This document shows positions 24,598 through 34,386 of a stretch of 64,000 nt of DNA, piece by piece. Below the pieces are notes generated by a model. That model had not been told where the DNA came from and did no database searches. It worked only from the letters and a program-made list of their open reading frames with translations. Position 1 is the first letter of the stretch, and the number at the start of each line of letters is the position of its first letter. Origin of the DNA: Paenibacillus glucanolyticus NBRC 15330 (lineage in GTDB: Bacteria; Bacillota; Bacilli; Paenibacillales; Paenibacillaceae); the NCBI RefSeq assembly GCF_004000885.1, contig NZ_BIMC01000010.1, positions 1 to 64,000 of the forward strand, read 5' to 3'. Position numbers and translations under genes: made by a program.

Positions 24598-26310
24598 TTA
24601 GTTGGTTTCAATAAGCCACATATAAGAGGCATATGGTTGAAGTTTCACGACCTTGGCAAGCTCCGGTTGTTCCGTCGTATTGCGGATAAGCAGCTGCGCG
24701 GAAGCCATGTCCGGTTTCCCCCACATATTCGGTGGCAGTTCGTACGAAACGCTGCGGCTGCTAAAGTTGGAAATTACTATGAGCGTCTGCTCTTGCGTTC
24801 TTCTGGCATAGGCATAGACCTCGGGATGTCCTTGATCCAGCCGAACGTATTCCCCGTCGGTTAGAACAGGAAGGTTCTTGCGCAGCTCAATGAGCTGGCG
24901 ATAATGGTGATATATCGAATGCGGATCCTCCACTTGAGCTTGTGCATTGATCAGGGGATACCGCTCATCGATCTTGATCCATGGCGTGCCTGTCGTAAAA
25001 CCGGCCTGATGACCGTCATTCCACGGTATAGGCAGTCTGGAATTATCCCGGGACCGTACGGTCACGATATGGGCAGCTTCTTCCGGCGTTTTGCCCTGCT
25101 GCTGAAGAATCTCGTACATATTCAATGATTCGATATCCCGAAATTCAGACATATCATTCCATTTGGGATCCGGCATCCCGATTTCTTCCCCTTGATAAAC
25201 ATAAGGAGTGCCTTGAAGCCCATGAAGCGTAGTAGCAAGCATCTTCGCACTTTCTGTCCGGTATTCCTCATCATCCGTGAACCTTGTAAGCGCGCGCGGC
25301 TGATCATGGTTGTTCCAGAACAGAGCGTTCCAGCCTCCGCCTTGCTGCATGCCGGTTTGCCAATCGGATAGCACCTTTTTCAGCTCCTCAAAATCATAAG
25401 GCTTGAGCTCCCATTTTTGCCCGTTCGGATAATCCACCTTCAGATGGTGGAAGTTGAAGGTCATCGAGAATTCGTTCTCCTTCGGATTCGAATAACGGAT
25501 GCAATGTTCAAGGGTTGTAGAGGACATTTCCCCGACCGTAACCAGATTATACGGTTTGAACACTTTTTCATTCAGTTCCTTGATATACTCATGCACCCGC
25601 GGTCCGTCGGTATAAAATTTGCGGCCGTCTCCGGGAGACACGGAGCCGTCATCATCCGGGAAATCTGGGTCTTTCGATATCAGATTAATGACATCCATCC
25701 GAAATCCGCTTACGCCCTTGTCCGCCCAGAACCTGAGAATATCAACGACTTCCTCTCTGACCTTCTCGTTCTCCCAGTTCAGATCCGCCTGTGTCTTGTC
25801 AAAAAGAGTCAGGTAATATTGCCCTGTGCCTTCGTCATACTGCCAGGCAGGTCCCCCAAACTTGGACTTCCAGTTATTGGGCGGACCTCCATCGGTTCCG
25901 GGATCTCGCCAGATGTAATAATCGCGATAGCGATTATCCCTGGATGTTCTTGCCTCTTTAAACCATGGATGCTCGGTGGATGAGTGATTCACAACGATAT
26001 CGATCATCAAGTGCATATTTCTCTTTTTCAATTCTGCTACAAGTTCGTCGAAATCTTCCATGGTACCGAAAGCGGGATCAACACTGCAATATTCTGCAAC
26101 ATCGTAACCGTTATCATTTTGCGGAGAAACGTAGACCGGCTGGAGCCACACGATATTGATACCAAGCCCCTTTATATAATCAAGCTTCTCCATAAGTCCG
26201 CGGATATCGCCTGTACCACGGCCAGTTGTATCATTAAAGCTCTTCGGATATACCTGATAAACGGTGGAAGTTCTCCACCAATCCTGGAGCGGGTTCCCTA
26301 TGGTATGCAT
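24598..26310 (-). CDS. treA: Alpha,alpha-phosphotrehalase (GH13)
   Basis: 570 residues. GH13 conserved regions are visible: DIVVNHSS (region I), GFRMDVINLIS with nucleophile Asp206, VGEMSSTT with acid/base Glu261, and WNNHDQPRALTRF. The sequence resembles oligo-1,6-glucosidases, but the PTS and treR partners identify it as the enzyme that splits trehalose-6-phosphate into glucose and glucose-6-phosphate in the cytoplasm. The ATG follows GAGGAGGA at 9 nt. It is the first gene of the operon, directly behind the operator-bearing promoter. Confidence 0.95.
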   Translation of the reverse strand: MHTIGNPLQDWWRTSTVYQVYPKSFNDTTGRGTGDIRGLMEKLDYIKGLGINIVWLQPVYVSPQNDNGYDVAEYCSVDPAFGTMEDFDELVAELKKRNMHLMIDIVVNHSSTEHPWFKEARTSRDNRYRDYYIWRDPGTDGGPPNNWKSKFGGPAWQYDEGTGQYYLTLFDKTQADLNWENEKVREEVVDILRFWADKGVSGFRMDVINLISKDPDFPDDDGSVSPGDGRKFYTDGPRVHEYIKELNEKVFKPYNLVTVGEMSSTTLEHCIRYSNPKENEFSMTFNFHHLKVDYPNGQKWELKPYDFEELKKVLSDWQTGMQQGGGWNALFWNNHDQPRALTRFTDDEEYRTESAKMLATTLHGLQGTPYVYQGEEIGMPDPKWNDMSEFRDIESLNMYEILQQQGKTPEEAAHIVTVRSRDNSRLPIPWNDGHQAGFTTGTPWIKIDERYPLINAQAQVEDPHSIYHHYRQLIELRKNLPVLTDGEYVRLDQGHPEVYAYARRTQEQTLIVISNFSSRSVSYELPPNMWGKPDMASAQLLIRNTTEQPELAKVVKLQPYASYMWLIETN

Positions 26311-26334
26311 AAAACGGCGTCCTCCTCATCATCT

Positions 26335-26344
26335 TGTATATACA
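26335..26344. promoter_or_regulatory. TreR-type operator 1
   Basis: Perfect palindrome TGTATATACA followed by GGTTGTC, just downstream of the treA promoter. It is repeated 35 bp away with the same flank, giving two sites about 3.3 helical turns apart. Confidence 0.75.
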
Positions 26345-26360
26345 GGTTGTCTATGAAGAA

Positions 26361-26388
26361 ATAATAACATGTATATACAGGTTGTCAA
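26361..26388 (-). promoter_or_regulatory. Promoter of treA-treP-treR
   Basis: Minus strand TTGACA (26383-26388) and TATTAT (26361-26366), spacer 16 bp. Operator 2 fills the spacer, so TreR binding would exclude RNA polymerase. Confidence 0.75.
26370..26379. promoter_or_regulatory. TreR-type operator 2, inside the promoter spacer
   Basis: Perfect palindrome TGTATATACA with flank GGTTGTC, identical to operator 1, lying between -35 and -10. Confidence 0.75.
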
Positions 26389-26451
26389 CCATCTATCAAT
26401 TAAATACCCATTTTTGCAACAATTAGACGACCACTCACAAAAATAAACAAG

Positions 26452-26497
26452 ACAAACAAAGCCCCAGGCTCTGTTGAATCAACAGGACCCGGGGCTG
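26452..26497 (-). terminator. Terminator of the large subtilase gene
   Basis: A long hairpin: AGCCCCGGGTCCTGTTGA pairs with TCAACAGAGCCTGGGGCT on the minus strand, followed by TTGTTTGTC, about 60 bp past the stop. Confidence 0.85.
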
Positions 26498-26554
26498 TTC
26501 GATTATCCATTCTACCTTTCACATATCACGATACCATCAGCGATTTGGTTACAT

Positions 26555-29500
26555 TTACTGAATGATGATGGTGTGAACAGCACTGTTCACGCCTCCTTCA
26601 TTATCCGTAACGGTCAAACGTACCGTATACGTTCCTGCATTGTTGAATTTATGCTTGACTTTGGCCTTCGAAGCGGTTGATCCATCCCCGAAATCCCAAA
26701 CATAACTCACAATTTCGCCGTCTTCATCCACGGAGGAGCGAGCATCGAATTCAACATTTTTCTTCTTCTTTGCATTAGACGGAGCCTGAATCACGGCCAC
26801 GGGGTCCTGATTAGTCGGCGGTTCAGGATTCTCTCCTTGGCCGGAAGATACATACAGCCTTCCGCCAGCTTCAGTCTCGGATGTATTGCCAGCCGCATCC
26901 CGCACCCGGATCACTATGATTCCACCATCCAGCACCAGGCTGGACGGTGTTGTGTAGGTTCCCGAGTAGTGACCGGATTCCGTCTCGGTCAATGGAATTT
27001 CGCCTCGTCCCTGCGCACTCAGATCCAAAGGAAGCTCAATTCGGAAAGAGGCTTGAAGATTCGGAACACTGTCGAAGGAGACCGTTACAGTCTCTCCCGC
27101 TGTAATTCGAACATCCTCTGCTGGTGAGATATTGCTTATTTCCGGCAATGCGGTATCTACGTAGACGGTACGAGTTACCGTCGACTCATTGCCTGCAAGG
27201 TCTTTGGCTTTTACGGCTATCGTGTTCTCGCCTTCGTTGACCAGTACGCGATGCGTAAAACTTCCGTCCTCACCGAGCTGTACCTGCTGTTCGTTCACGG
27301 TCAGCGTGTCAATGAATTCATCAAGGGCGCTGCCGGTAACATGGACCACCTCCGTATTGGTGTGGCTACCTTCCTCAGGAGTCACAATCGTTAATTCCGG
27401 GGCAGTCTGATCCAGCGTTACAACTACCGGCAGTGAGCGATCTGTAGCCTTTCCGTTGACCACAGCCTCGGCAGTGAGCGAGTTGGTTCCCGGTGTCAGC
27501 TCCACATTCAGCGTAAACTGCCCATTCTCAACAACGGTGGTCCCTGCCGCTTCCTCGCCGTTGTAGATCCGGATCTCTGCACCCGATGCCGGAGAAGTGC
27601 CTGTTAGGGTCACCGTTTGTTCATTCGTGTACGCATGATTGACAGGTGACGTAATGATGGGTGCATTAACTGGATAACGCACCACTGCGCGGATCATGTA
27701 ATTGCCCTCTTCTGCGGGAGCCTGACTCCAGGCACCACTTACACGCTGCCAGCTTCTTAAGGCATTTTCGCCCGATTCATCGGTTGCAAGCCCAGGGGCA
27801 TTGTTTCCTGCCTCCGTCTGAACGTACACGATGTAGAAATCGCCTTGCACAACAACGGGCTCTGGGAATTCAACTGTGGTCCATTGATCGTTGCGCAGTG
27901 CGGTTCCGTCAAAAGGACCTGCCAGCAAACGACCCGGCGCTCCATTCTCGCCCGAAACGTCATACACTGCATATTGGAACGCGGTGCCGCCTGGTTGCGG
28001 CCATTCGGTGTTCCAGAAGCGGAGCGATGCGCCCGTAAGCTGCGCGGCCTCGTGTTCCGGCGTCATCCGTACCGCCCAGGCATTGCCCGCAGCTACGAAG
28101 GCTCTGGCATTTTCAGGTATGCCATCGTCATACGCAATTTCGCCAGGGAATCCGATAAACGGTTTAAGGGTCACATTGGCCTCAGCTGTTCCGTTGCCAG
28201 GAACCGTAATTTCAACCGTTTCACCATAATAATCCGCAGCCAGAATCGATAACGTATAGGTGCCTTCCAGGACATCCAGGGTGAACCTGCCGTCTTCCCC
28301 TGTGCGCACATCACCGACCCGTGGATCTTCCAGAACTGCTATGCTAGCCCCACTGACCGGTTCTCCTGTACGTTCGTCGGTTACAACACCTTCAATCTGT
28401 CCATGCGGGATGGCTTCCAGATTGAAATTGGCTTTTGCCGATCCGCCATCAGTAATCGTAACGACTTCGGTTCTCGGATAGTATCCGTAGGCCTCGGCCT
28501 TCAGCGTGTAATCACCTGCAACATGAGAGAAACTGTATTTGCCAGTTGCCGGATCAGTCTTCACCGAACGCCCGGTCTCAAGCACCGTAACCGTTGCGCT
28601 TGCAGGCAGGCTTTGCGGTGTCACCTCTCCGGTTCCCGGTTTCCCAGCTTCCGGCTGCGGCTGCTTGCTTTGATTGAATTCATACTTGTCGGTTCTGCTA
28701 ATTTTGTACCAAGGATTATCATAGGCCGGTTTCGGCTTGTCACTATGCAGTACTTCCACAGTATCCTTGGTGACCGCTCCAGGAGCAACGCCAAGAATCC
28801 GGAAGTCGTCGATGTACCAGCCCGTTTTCACCACACTGTTATCCGAGGTCAGCCTGAATCGGAATTGGACCTCGTTTCCTTTCCATGCATCAAGATCATA
28901 AAATACCGGTGTCCATTGCTTGCCGTTGGTATTGTGAGAGAACTTCCCGAGCTCGGACCATGTGTTTCCTCCATCGGAAGAGGCCTCAACATAACCGTAA
29001 TCGTATCCTCCCTCAATTTCATACCAATGATTAAAGGTCAATGTTGCTTCGGTAACCTGGGTCAAATCCACAACCGGGGATACCAGGAAATAATTCGAAC
29101 CACTTTCATAGGTATTGTCCAGATCGGTCGCCCACGCATTGGGTACAGAGAATGCATGGCCAGGTCCCGAAACCGGAACACCGCGTTCCCACTCATCTTT
29201 GACGCCGGAATGCGTCCAACCGTTGTCGCTGCTGCCATCAAAATGATCGGTATAGATGTCCTCCGGCACCACGATGTCAATGGACACCTCGCTCGACTTC
29301 TCGCTTTCATTGCCGCTGTAATCGACAGCCGCCACGGTATAATAATAAGTAGAACCGGTGACAGTTGTTGTATCCGTGTACGTTGTTGCCGCCGTATTTC
29401 CAATCGCTTCATAGCCTGTGCCCGAAGCGGTGGATCGATATACGGTGTAAGACTTCAGATCCTCAGCATCCGGACCGGTCCAGTTTAAGGTTGCATTGCC

Positions 29501-32023
29501 CAATATATCGGCTGAAACGGCCAGCCCGCTTGGCGCTCCCGGAGCAATGTCATCCGGTGCCTGAATTTCAAAATCGTCGATGTACCACCCTGCCTTCTGA
29601 ACCGAAGCATCACTCGTCAGATTGAACTGGACGAACACCTGCTGTCCGGCGTAGGCCCGTAAATCCACATATTGTGTTACCCAGCCTCCACTGGTCCCCG
29701 TAAAGCTCAGTACCTCCTGAAAAGCAAAATCATTCTCCTCGGCGGCAATGTATACTTTGCCCCAATCAATATTTCGCTCCAGGTCATACCAATGCTTGAA
29801 GGTTAACAGGCCACCCTCCGGACTGTCTGTCAGGTCGATTGGAGGTGCAAGCAAATAGGCGTTGCTGTTCGCACCGTACGTGCCCTCGAGGTTAGTCGCG
29901 ATCAGCTTGTCCCCGGAATATGCACCTCCTGGACCGCTTGTTGGTGATCCCCAAGCCCAGGCGCTTCCTGTCCCGCCTGCGGTAAAGCCCAAATTATTCT
30001 CTTCAAAATCCTGGATATATCCAGGCTGCACACCGTCCGAGACCTCAACTTTATAGACGCTGCTCTCAAATCCGTTATTGCCGTAATCATTGACCCGAAT
30101 ATAGTATTCCAGCCCTTGCGATTCGATCAGAAAAGCGGGAATGACCGCCGTGTACGTTCCATCCTTGCTATCCCCGGCTATGCGATTCATCGGCAGATAG
30201 ACGTACTGGCTTGTGCCCGCTGTTCTTGCAAAGGCCTCTACAGCGGTGACGCCCACATTATCGGTTACGCGCGCAGTAAGCGGAACGTCAATCCCCGTAA
30301 AAGCCGAGCTCACTTGTGTATGCTCAAGCACCGGCTCTTCCAGATCATCGCCTGCGGTTACAACCCTGCCCGATACGGTGCCGATGCCTTCTACCACCGA
30401 ACCTACAGCATCCAATGCATTAATGATTCCGTGACCATACCCATTGTTGGGTGAAGTCGGATACTGACTGTCCGTTCGAGGCGTGGCCGTCTCCATGATA
30501 ATCTGCTCCAGCTGATCGACGTTTAGAGAGTGATTAGCCTGAAGCAGCAGAGCTGCCAGCGCGGTTGTATGCGGCCCTGCCATTGAGGTGCCGTCCCACC
30601 CTCCTTCATAAGCACCACCTGGCACAGAGGATCGGATATTTACCCCCGGTGCTGAAACCTCCGGTTTGATCTCATCATAGGGCGAAGGACCACGTAAGGA
30701 AAAAGAGGCTAGGTTGCCGTTAATATCGGTTGCCCCGGTGGCGAAACTCTCCGGATAGTTGGCAGGGTTGGCAACGGAACCCGGTCCGCCCGGGTTCGTC
30801 GGCCGCACATTGCCTGCGGAGAACTCGGGGAAGATCTGTGCATCACGCCAGGCCTGGACCATAGGCCGGAACCATTCGTCCAATCCGGCGCCTCCGCCCC
30901 ATGAATTGTTAACCACATCAGGGGCCAGCTCTGGATGCAGATTGCCTTCCGCATCCACGGGTGCAATAAGCCATTGTCCGCCGTCAAGGATGATGGCATC
31001 TGTCGTTCCCGGATTGAATATCCGTACGGCTATCCAGGTTGCTCCCGGAGCAACACCAATCTGGTTGCTCCCATCCTCCTCAGAGCCGACCATGGTGCCC
31101 ATCGTATGGGTACCGTGACCATCTCCATCGGCAGGCAGGGAAGAACCGCTGTGCGGATCATACCAGCTCAGCTCGGGATCAACGATATTACCCGAAGCGT
31201 CATAACCTCTCCATTTTCGATTCAGGGCAGGATGGGTGTAGTCCACGCCGCTATCCAGATTGGCTACCACGATTCCCGTTCCGTCAATGCCCCTCTCCCA
31301 AACTTCCGGGGCATTGACGTAGTCAATGTTCCATTCCACATTTTCCGTTTGCGGTTGAGGAGCGTTTGTGGCTTCATCACGGGCTCCCTTGGGAACCGCA
31401 GGCTGAATGACCGATACGCCTGGCTCCTGTACGGATGTCTTCGGAGTACTCGATTCCTTTTCCGTGCTTGCGTCCTTCGTGTTGACCTCAGCCTTCTGAA
31501 GGAAACGCTCTTCATTTGGCAAAATTTTATCCACTTCGGGCAGGAGCGCAATCTCCTCCATAACTTCCTGGGTACTGGTCACTGCCAGCGCATTAACAAT
31601 AAAATAGCTTTTATATTCTTTGACCTTGCCGAGATCAAGTGCCTTATCCAGATAACGTTCCAGTGTGTATTGGGTTCGCGATGCCGTCTCCCGCAATGAA
31701 CTTACAACGGAAGTCCTGACGGAGAGCTTGGTTGCCGAGGGGGTCTGCTTCTCCAGCGTTGCCTTCTCCATAGCCTGCTTAGAGACCGAAGCGGTGTCCA
31801 CTTGTTCCTTCATCTTTACCAGATAGGTGACATAATCGTCTTTCTCAAACTGCTTGCTCAGCTTGTTGCTGACCTTGTCCGTTGCAATCTGGGCCAAGCT
31901 GGATTTCATGTCAATCTTCTGAGAGGAGGTGTTGTCTGCTGAAACCGGATGAATGAATGATGCTGCCAGGAGAAGCGACAGACCCATGGAGAGAGGCTTT
32001 CGTAACCGATTTAACTTTATCAA
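26555..32023 (-). CDS. Multidomain secreted subtilisin-family protease (bacillopeptidase F-like)
   Basis: 1822 residues. Signal peptide 1-29 (ending PVSA) and a propeptide-like region (60-175) precede an S8 domain. Its triad is Asp257 (NLDSGVDY), His303 (DGHGTHTMG) and Ser480 (WDGTSMAGP), with oxyanion Asn405. After about residue 560 there is a long tail: two related beta-sandwich modules ending in GWYIDDFEI/GWYIDDFRI (about 670-820 and 925-1075), with a fibronectin III-like domain between them. Then come carboxypeptidase-regulatory-like repeats (GQIEGVVTDERTGEPVSGASI), Ig-like repeats and a C-terminal PKD domain (YVWDFGDGSTASKAKVKHKFNNAGTYT split around residue 1780). There is no LPXTG anchor. 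It should act outside the cell on protein substrates, with the tail giving polymer or surface binding. Confidence 0.95.
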   Translation of the reverse strand: MIKLNRLRKPLSMGLSLLLAASFIHPVSADNTSSQKIDMKSSLAQIATDKVSNKLSKQFEKDDYVTYLVKMKEQVDTASVSKQAMEKATLEKQTPSATKLSVRTSVVSSLRETASRTQYTLERYLDKALDLGKVKEYKSYFIVNALAVTSTQEVMEEIALLPEVDKILPNEERFLQKAEVNTKDASTEKESSTPKTSVQEPGVSVIQPAVPKGARDEATNAPQPQTENVEWNIDYVNAPEVWERGIDGTGIVVANLDSGVDYTHPALNRKWRGYDASGNIVDPELSWYDPHSGSSLPADGDGHGTHTMGTMVGSEEDGSNQIGVAPGATWIAVRIFNPGTTDAIILDGGQWLIAPVDAEGNLHPELAPDVVNNSWGGGAGLDEWFRPMVQAWRDAQIFPEFSAGNVRPTNPGGPGSVANPANYPESFATGATDINGNLASFSLRGPSPYDEIKPEVSAPGVNIRSSVPGGAYEGGWDGTSMAGPHTTALAALLLQANHSLNVDQLEQIIMETATPRTDSQYPTSPNNGYGHGIINALDAVGSVVEGIGTVSGRVVTAGDDLEEPVLEHTQVSSAFTGIDVPLTARVTDNVGVTAVEAFARTAGTSQYVYLPMNRIAGDSKDGTYTAVIPAFLIESQGLEYYIRVNDYGNNGFESSVYKVEVSDGVQPGYIQDFEENNLGFTAGGTGSAWAWGSPTSGPGGAYSGDKLIATNLEGTYGANSNAYLLAPPIDLTDSPEGGLLTFKHWYDLERNIDWGKVYIAAEENDFAFQEVLSFTGTSGGWVTQYVDLRAYAGQQVFVQFNLTSDASVQKAGWYIDDFEIQAPDDIAPGAPSGLAVSADILGNATLNWTGPDAEDLKSYTVYRSTASGTGYEAIGNTAATTYTDTTTVTGSTYYYTVAAVDYSGNESEKSSEVSIDIVVPEDIYTDHFDGSSDNGWTHSGVKDEWERGVPVSGPGHAFSVPNAWATDLDNTYESGSNYFLVSPVVDLTQVTEATLTFNHWYEIEGGYDYGYVEASSDGGNTWSELGKFSHNTNGKQWTPVFYDLDAWKGNEVQFRFRLTSDNSVVKTGWYIDDFRILGVAPGAVTKDTVEVLHSDKPKPAYDNPWYKISRTDKYEFNQSKQPQPEAGKPGTGEVTPQSLPASATVTVLETGRSVKTDPATGKYSFSHVAGDYTLKAEAYGYYPRTEVVTITDGGSAKANFNLEAIPHGQIEGVVTDERTGEPVSGASIAVLEDPRVGDVRTGEDGRFTLDVLEGTYTLSILAADYYGETVEITVPGNGTAEANVTLKPFIGFPGEIAYDDGIPENARAFVAAGNAWAVRMTPEHEAAQLTGASLRFWNTEWPQPGGTAFQYAVYDVSGENGAPGRLLAGPFDGTALRNDQWTTVEFPEPVVVQGDFYIVYVQTEAGNNAPGLATDESGENALRSWQRVSGAWSQAPAEEGNYMIRAVVRYPVNAPIITSPVNHAYTNEQTVTLTGTSPASGAEIRIYNGEEAAGTTVVENGQFTLNVELTPGTNSLTAEAVVNGKATDRSLPVVVTLDQTAPELTIVTPEEGSHTNTEVVHVTGSALDEFIDTLTVNEQQVQLGEDGSFTHRVLVNEGENTIAVKAKDLAGNESTVTRTVYVDTALPEISNISPAEDVRITAGETVTVSFDSVPNLQASFRIELPLDLSAQGRGEIPLTETESGHYSGTYTTPSSLVLDGGIIVIRVRDAAGNTSETEAGGRLYVSSGQGENPEPPTNQDPVAVIQAPSNAKKKKNVEFDARSSVDEDGEIVSYVWDFGDGSTASKAKVKHKFNNAGTYTVRLTVTDNEGGVNSAVHTIIIQ

Positions 32024-32640
32024 ACTTTTCCACTCCTTTTACCCGGTTTTTAATCTGTGAATGGTTGGACCCATTCCGATTCATGAAACAGTGAATCGCC
32101 TTAGCCTGAGCGAACCCGCATGTCCAGTGAAATTTACATGAAGCCTCACCTCCTTTTCAGAACAAGTTCATCATCGATTTGATTATCATTGCGTAATGGA
32201 TAGCAGCATTGCGGAAAATAAGGATTAAGGGAAGAAGGATGTTCCGGTAAGACACTGAAGTTTGCAGAACATTTGCTATGGAGGGTAATCGATTGCGCTA
32301 GTAGAAACGCATAGGCCAACGAGTCTGTAACTCCTGGCAATCCGGGGTGTCATTCGTGATATGCAAAGCTATTAATATTACATATAATATAAAAATAGTA
32401 TTTATTTGTTTTTTAAGAAGTAGTATAAAGTCATCATATATGAAGTTCAAGCATTTATCTTCTAAATAATAGAAAATAAGCCTTTTTAAGTCTCTCCTAT
32501 CTATCCAATGACTCTCTACATGTCAGCTTCAATGCGCAATTACGTAAGTCATTCTATGACTTGGCTCATGGCCTGCATTATGTCATTATCCGTAGAGCAA
32601 AGTAAGAGATATGTTCCTAGCGAGACGAGCACGCTAAATA
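32024..32640. other. Intergenic region upstream of the subtilase
   Basis: A 620-bp AT-rich stretch. I see no credible gene: the short frames here have no ribosome sites and unlikely compositions. It should contain the subtilase promoter, which I could not place. Confidence 0.4.
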
Positions 32641-32675
32641 GACTCTTACAGCCTGGCTGTAAGAGTCATTATTTT
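32641..32675. terminator. Strong hairpin downstream of the SLH gene
   Basis: GACTCTTACAGCC and GGCTGTAAGAGTC form a 13-bp perfect stem. ATTATTTTC follows on the plus strand and TATTTAG on the minus strand. It lies 100 bp past the SLH-protein stop and probably ends that transcript. Confidence 0.65.
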
Positions 32676-32767
32676 CTTGCTTCACTTAACGGGCGCTGAG
32701 CTGCCTTCGTTTGTTTTACTTCGGTTAAACAGCACCATCTGTCCTAATTCATCCGGATAGAATGAGA

Positions 32768-34255
32768 TTAATTTAATGTCAGGCCCGTGGAAGTACCTTT
32801 TGCCCATTCTCCTACCGGAGTTACGGTATAGGTCGTGCCTGCTCTTAGTTTATCGCCCTCCGTGAGATCAAACACGCCTACCGCACCTTTGCGGCTAGAA
32901 TATTTATATACGGCCACCTGCTTATGACCCTCTGCGTCGATCAATTCCACGCTGCGGCCGGAGAACAACTCATCTCCCGGATCCTCGGATAATGTAACGG
33001 CAACCGAAGTTTCACCGATAGCCTCGACTCCCACTATTTCCAGCGGGATGAATTCTTTAGCAACGAATGTCCGGCTTGCAATCTGTGCCCAATCAGAGGT
33101 GACGGTATACGTAACACCGGGGGTCAGCTGCTGACCTTCAGGTAAACGGAATTTTGGTTCTTGCTTGCCATCGGTCGATTGCGTGAATGGAACGTATTTT
33201 GCCACCATGGGCAGTCCGCCCTCCGGAGTGATGGTTACTTCTCTGCCCTGACCGGAGGAAATGACTTGATAAGCTTTCCCATCAGCTCGGTTGTTCTCAT
33301 CCAGTATGAATGCGTTTTCTCCCCTGCCGCTGCTATATGCAGAAATAACGTAGCCATAGTCTACAACCCCATTAGACTTAAGCGCCTCCAGTTCAAACGT
33401 ATCCTTGGCGACCTGCCTTGCCTCTGTCATGTCCAGCTTTGTGGCGCTGCCTGCAAATGTACCTGCTTTCTGCCCTTTGTAGGTAAGCGTATAGTCGGTA
33501 ACCTGATTTTGTACGGATGTCGGAACGATATAAGTGGATATCGAGCCCGTTTTCAGACGCGGCATGTTGGTTAGCGCAAGTCCATCGCTAAATACAAAAT
33601 CTTCCTTAGCCTGTGCAAATACCTCATTGTCTGCTGTCAAGGGAGCATCTAAGGTAATCATCAACGTAATGGTATTCAATGCGCGGACACTCGTAATTTT
33701 GGCTTCTGCCGAAGGGATTGCTTGGTGTGCCGTATTCAGCAGGTATGCAGCTTCTCCCCGAGTGACATGACCTGCGCCTTCACGTAAACGTTCCGCCCAG
33801 TAAGCCACGGATTTCACGTCGCGTTTCAATGCCTGCGATACGATAATAACCAGCTCGTCGCGAGTGACGGTTCCCTTTGGATTAAAACGTCCATCCGTCG
33901 TTGTCATGATATCCAGCGCCGCCAGCTCAGCTGCATAATCGGAATACCAGGCATTTGGATTGACATCCGTTAAGCCTGCCTGGTTCTCGGCTGCTCCCTC
34001 CAGCCCAAATGTAAGGACTACCATTTTGGCCAACTCGGCTCTTGTAATGGGATTCGTGATTCCCATCGTTCCATCCTGGTAACCCTGTATCACGCGAAGC
34101 CCGGACAACTCCTGGATCGCTTGCTGAATATCTTCGGGTGCTATCATGACTTCTGCTGCTTTAGCTTGCAGCACATTGAACGGTAGAGATGCCGTTCCCA
34201 GTGCAGCTGCCAACATCAGGGCAGCCCATTTATTAGCATGCTTGTTCTTGTTCAT
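32768..34255 (-). CDS. S-layer homology (SLH) domain surface protein
   Basis: 495 residues with a signal peptide (KWAALMLAAALGTASLPFNVLQAKA). SLH repeats follow (about 40-180): GLRVIQGYQDGTMGITNPITRAELAKMVV, LDIMTTTDGRFNPKGTVTRDELVIIVSQAL and a shorter third copy ending VTRGEAAYLLNTA. SLH domains tether proteins to pyruvylated secondary cell-wall polymer. The remaining 300 residues are beta-rich, with several Ig-like or SbsC-like strands such as GVTYTVTSDWAQIASRTF and GTTYTVTPVGEWAKG. No enzyme motif is visible. A two-component system lies directly upstream in the same direction and may control it or respond to envelope state. Confidence 0.9.
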   Translation of the reverse strand: MNKNKHANKWAALMLAAALGTASLPFNVLQAKAAEVMIAPEDIQQAIQELSGLRVIQGYQDGTMGITNPITRAELAKMVVLTFGLEGAAENQAGLTDVNPNAWYSDYAAELAALDIMTTTDGRFNPKGTVTRDELVIIVSQALKRDVKSVAYWAERLREGAGHVTRGEAAYLLNTAHQAIPSAEAKITSVRALNTITLMITLDAPLTADNEVFAQAKEDFVFSDGLALTNMPRLKTGSISTYIVPTSVQNQVTDYTLTYKGQKAGTFAGSATKLDMTEARQVAKDTFELEALKSNGVVDYGYVISAYSSGRGENAFILDENNRADGKAYQVISSGQGREVTITPEGGLPMVAKYVPFTQSTDGKQEPKFRLPEGQQLTPGVTYTVTSDWAQIASRTFVAKEFIPLEIVGVEAIGETSVAVTLSEDPGDELFSGRSVELIDAEGHKQVAVYKYSSRKGAVGVFDLTEGDKLRAGTTYTVTPVGEWAKGTSTGLTLN

Positions 34256-34386
34256 GTGTTAACCCTCCTTAGAAATGCGTATCATTAGCTGATCGTCATA
34301 ACTCCATCATAGAGGAGAGTCTTAAACTGCCAAGAAAGCTGGGATTAATAAATTCGAAACAATATATTAACTTTTTATAAACTCCA

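Noticed and set aside
28403-29488. 361-codon plus-strand frame
   Set aside because: Lies wholly antisense to the large subtilase gene; no ribosome site or family motif.
32146-32340. 64-codon minus-strand frame upstream of the subtilase
   Set aside because: No ribosome site, Cys/Pro/Ser-rich accidental composition.
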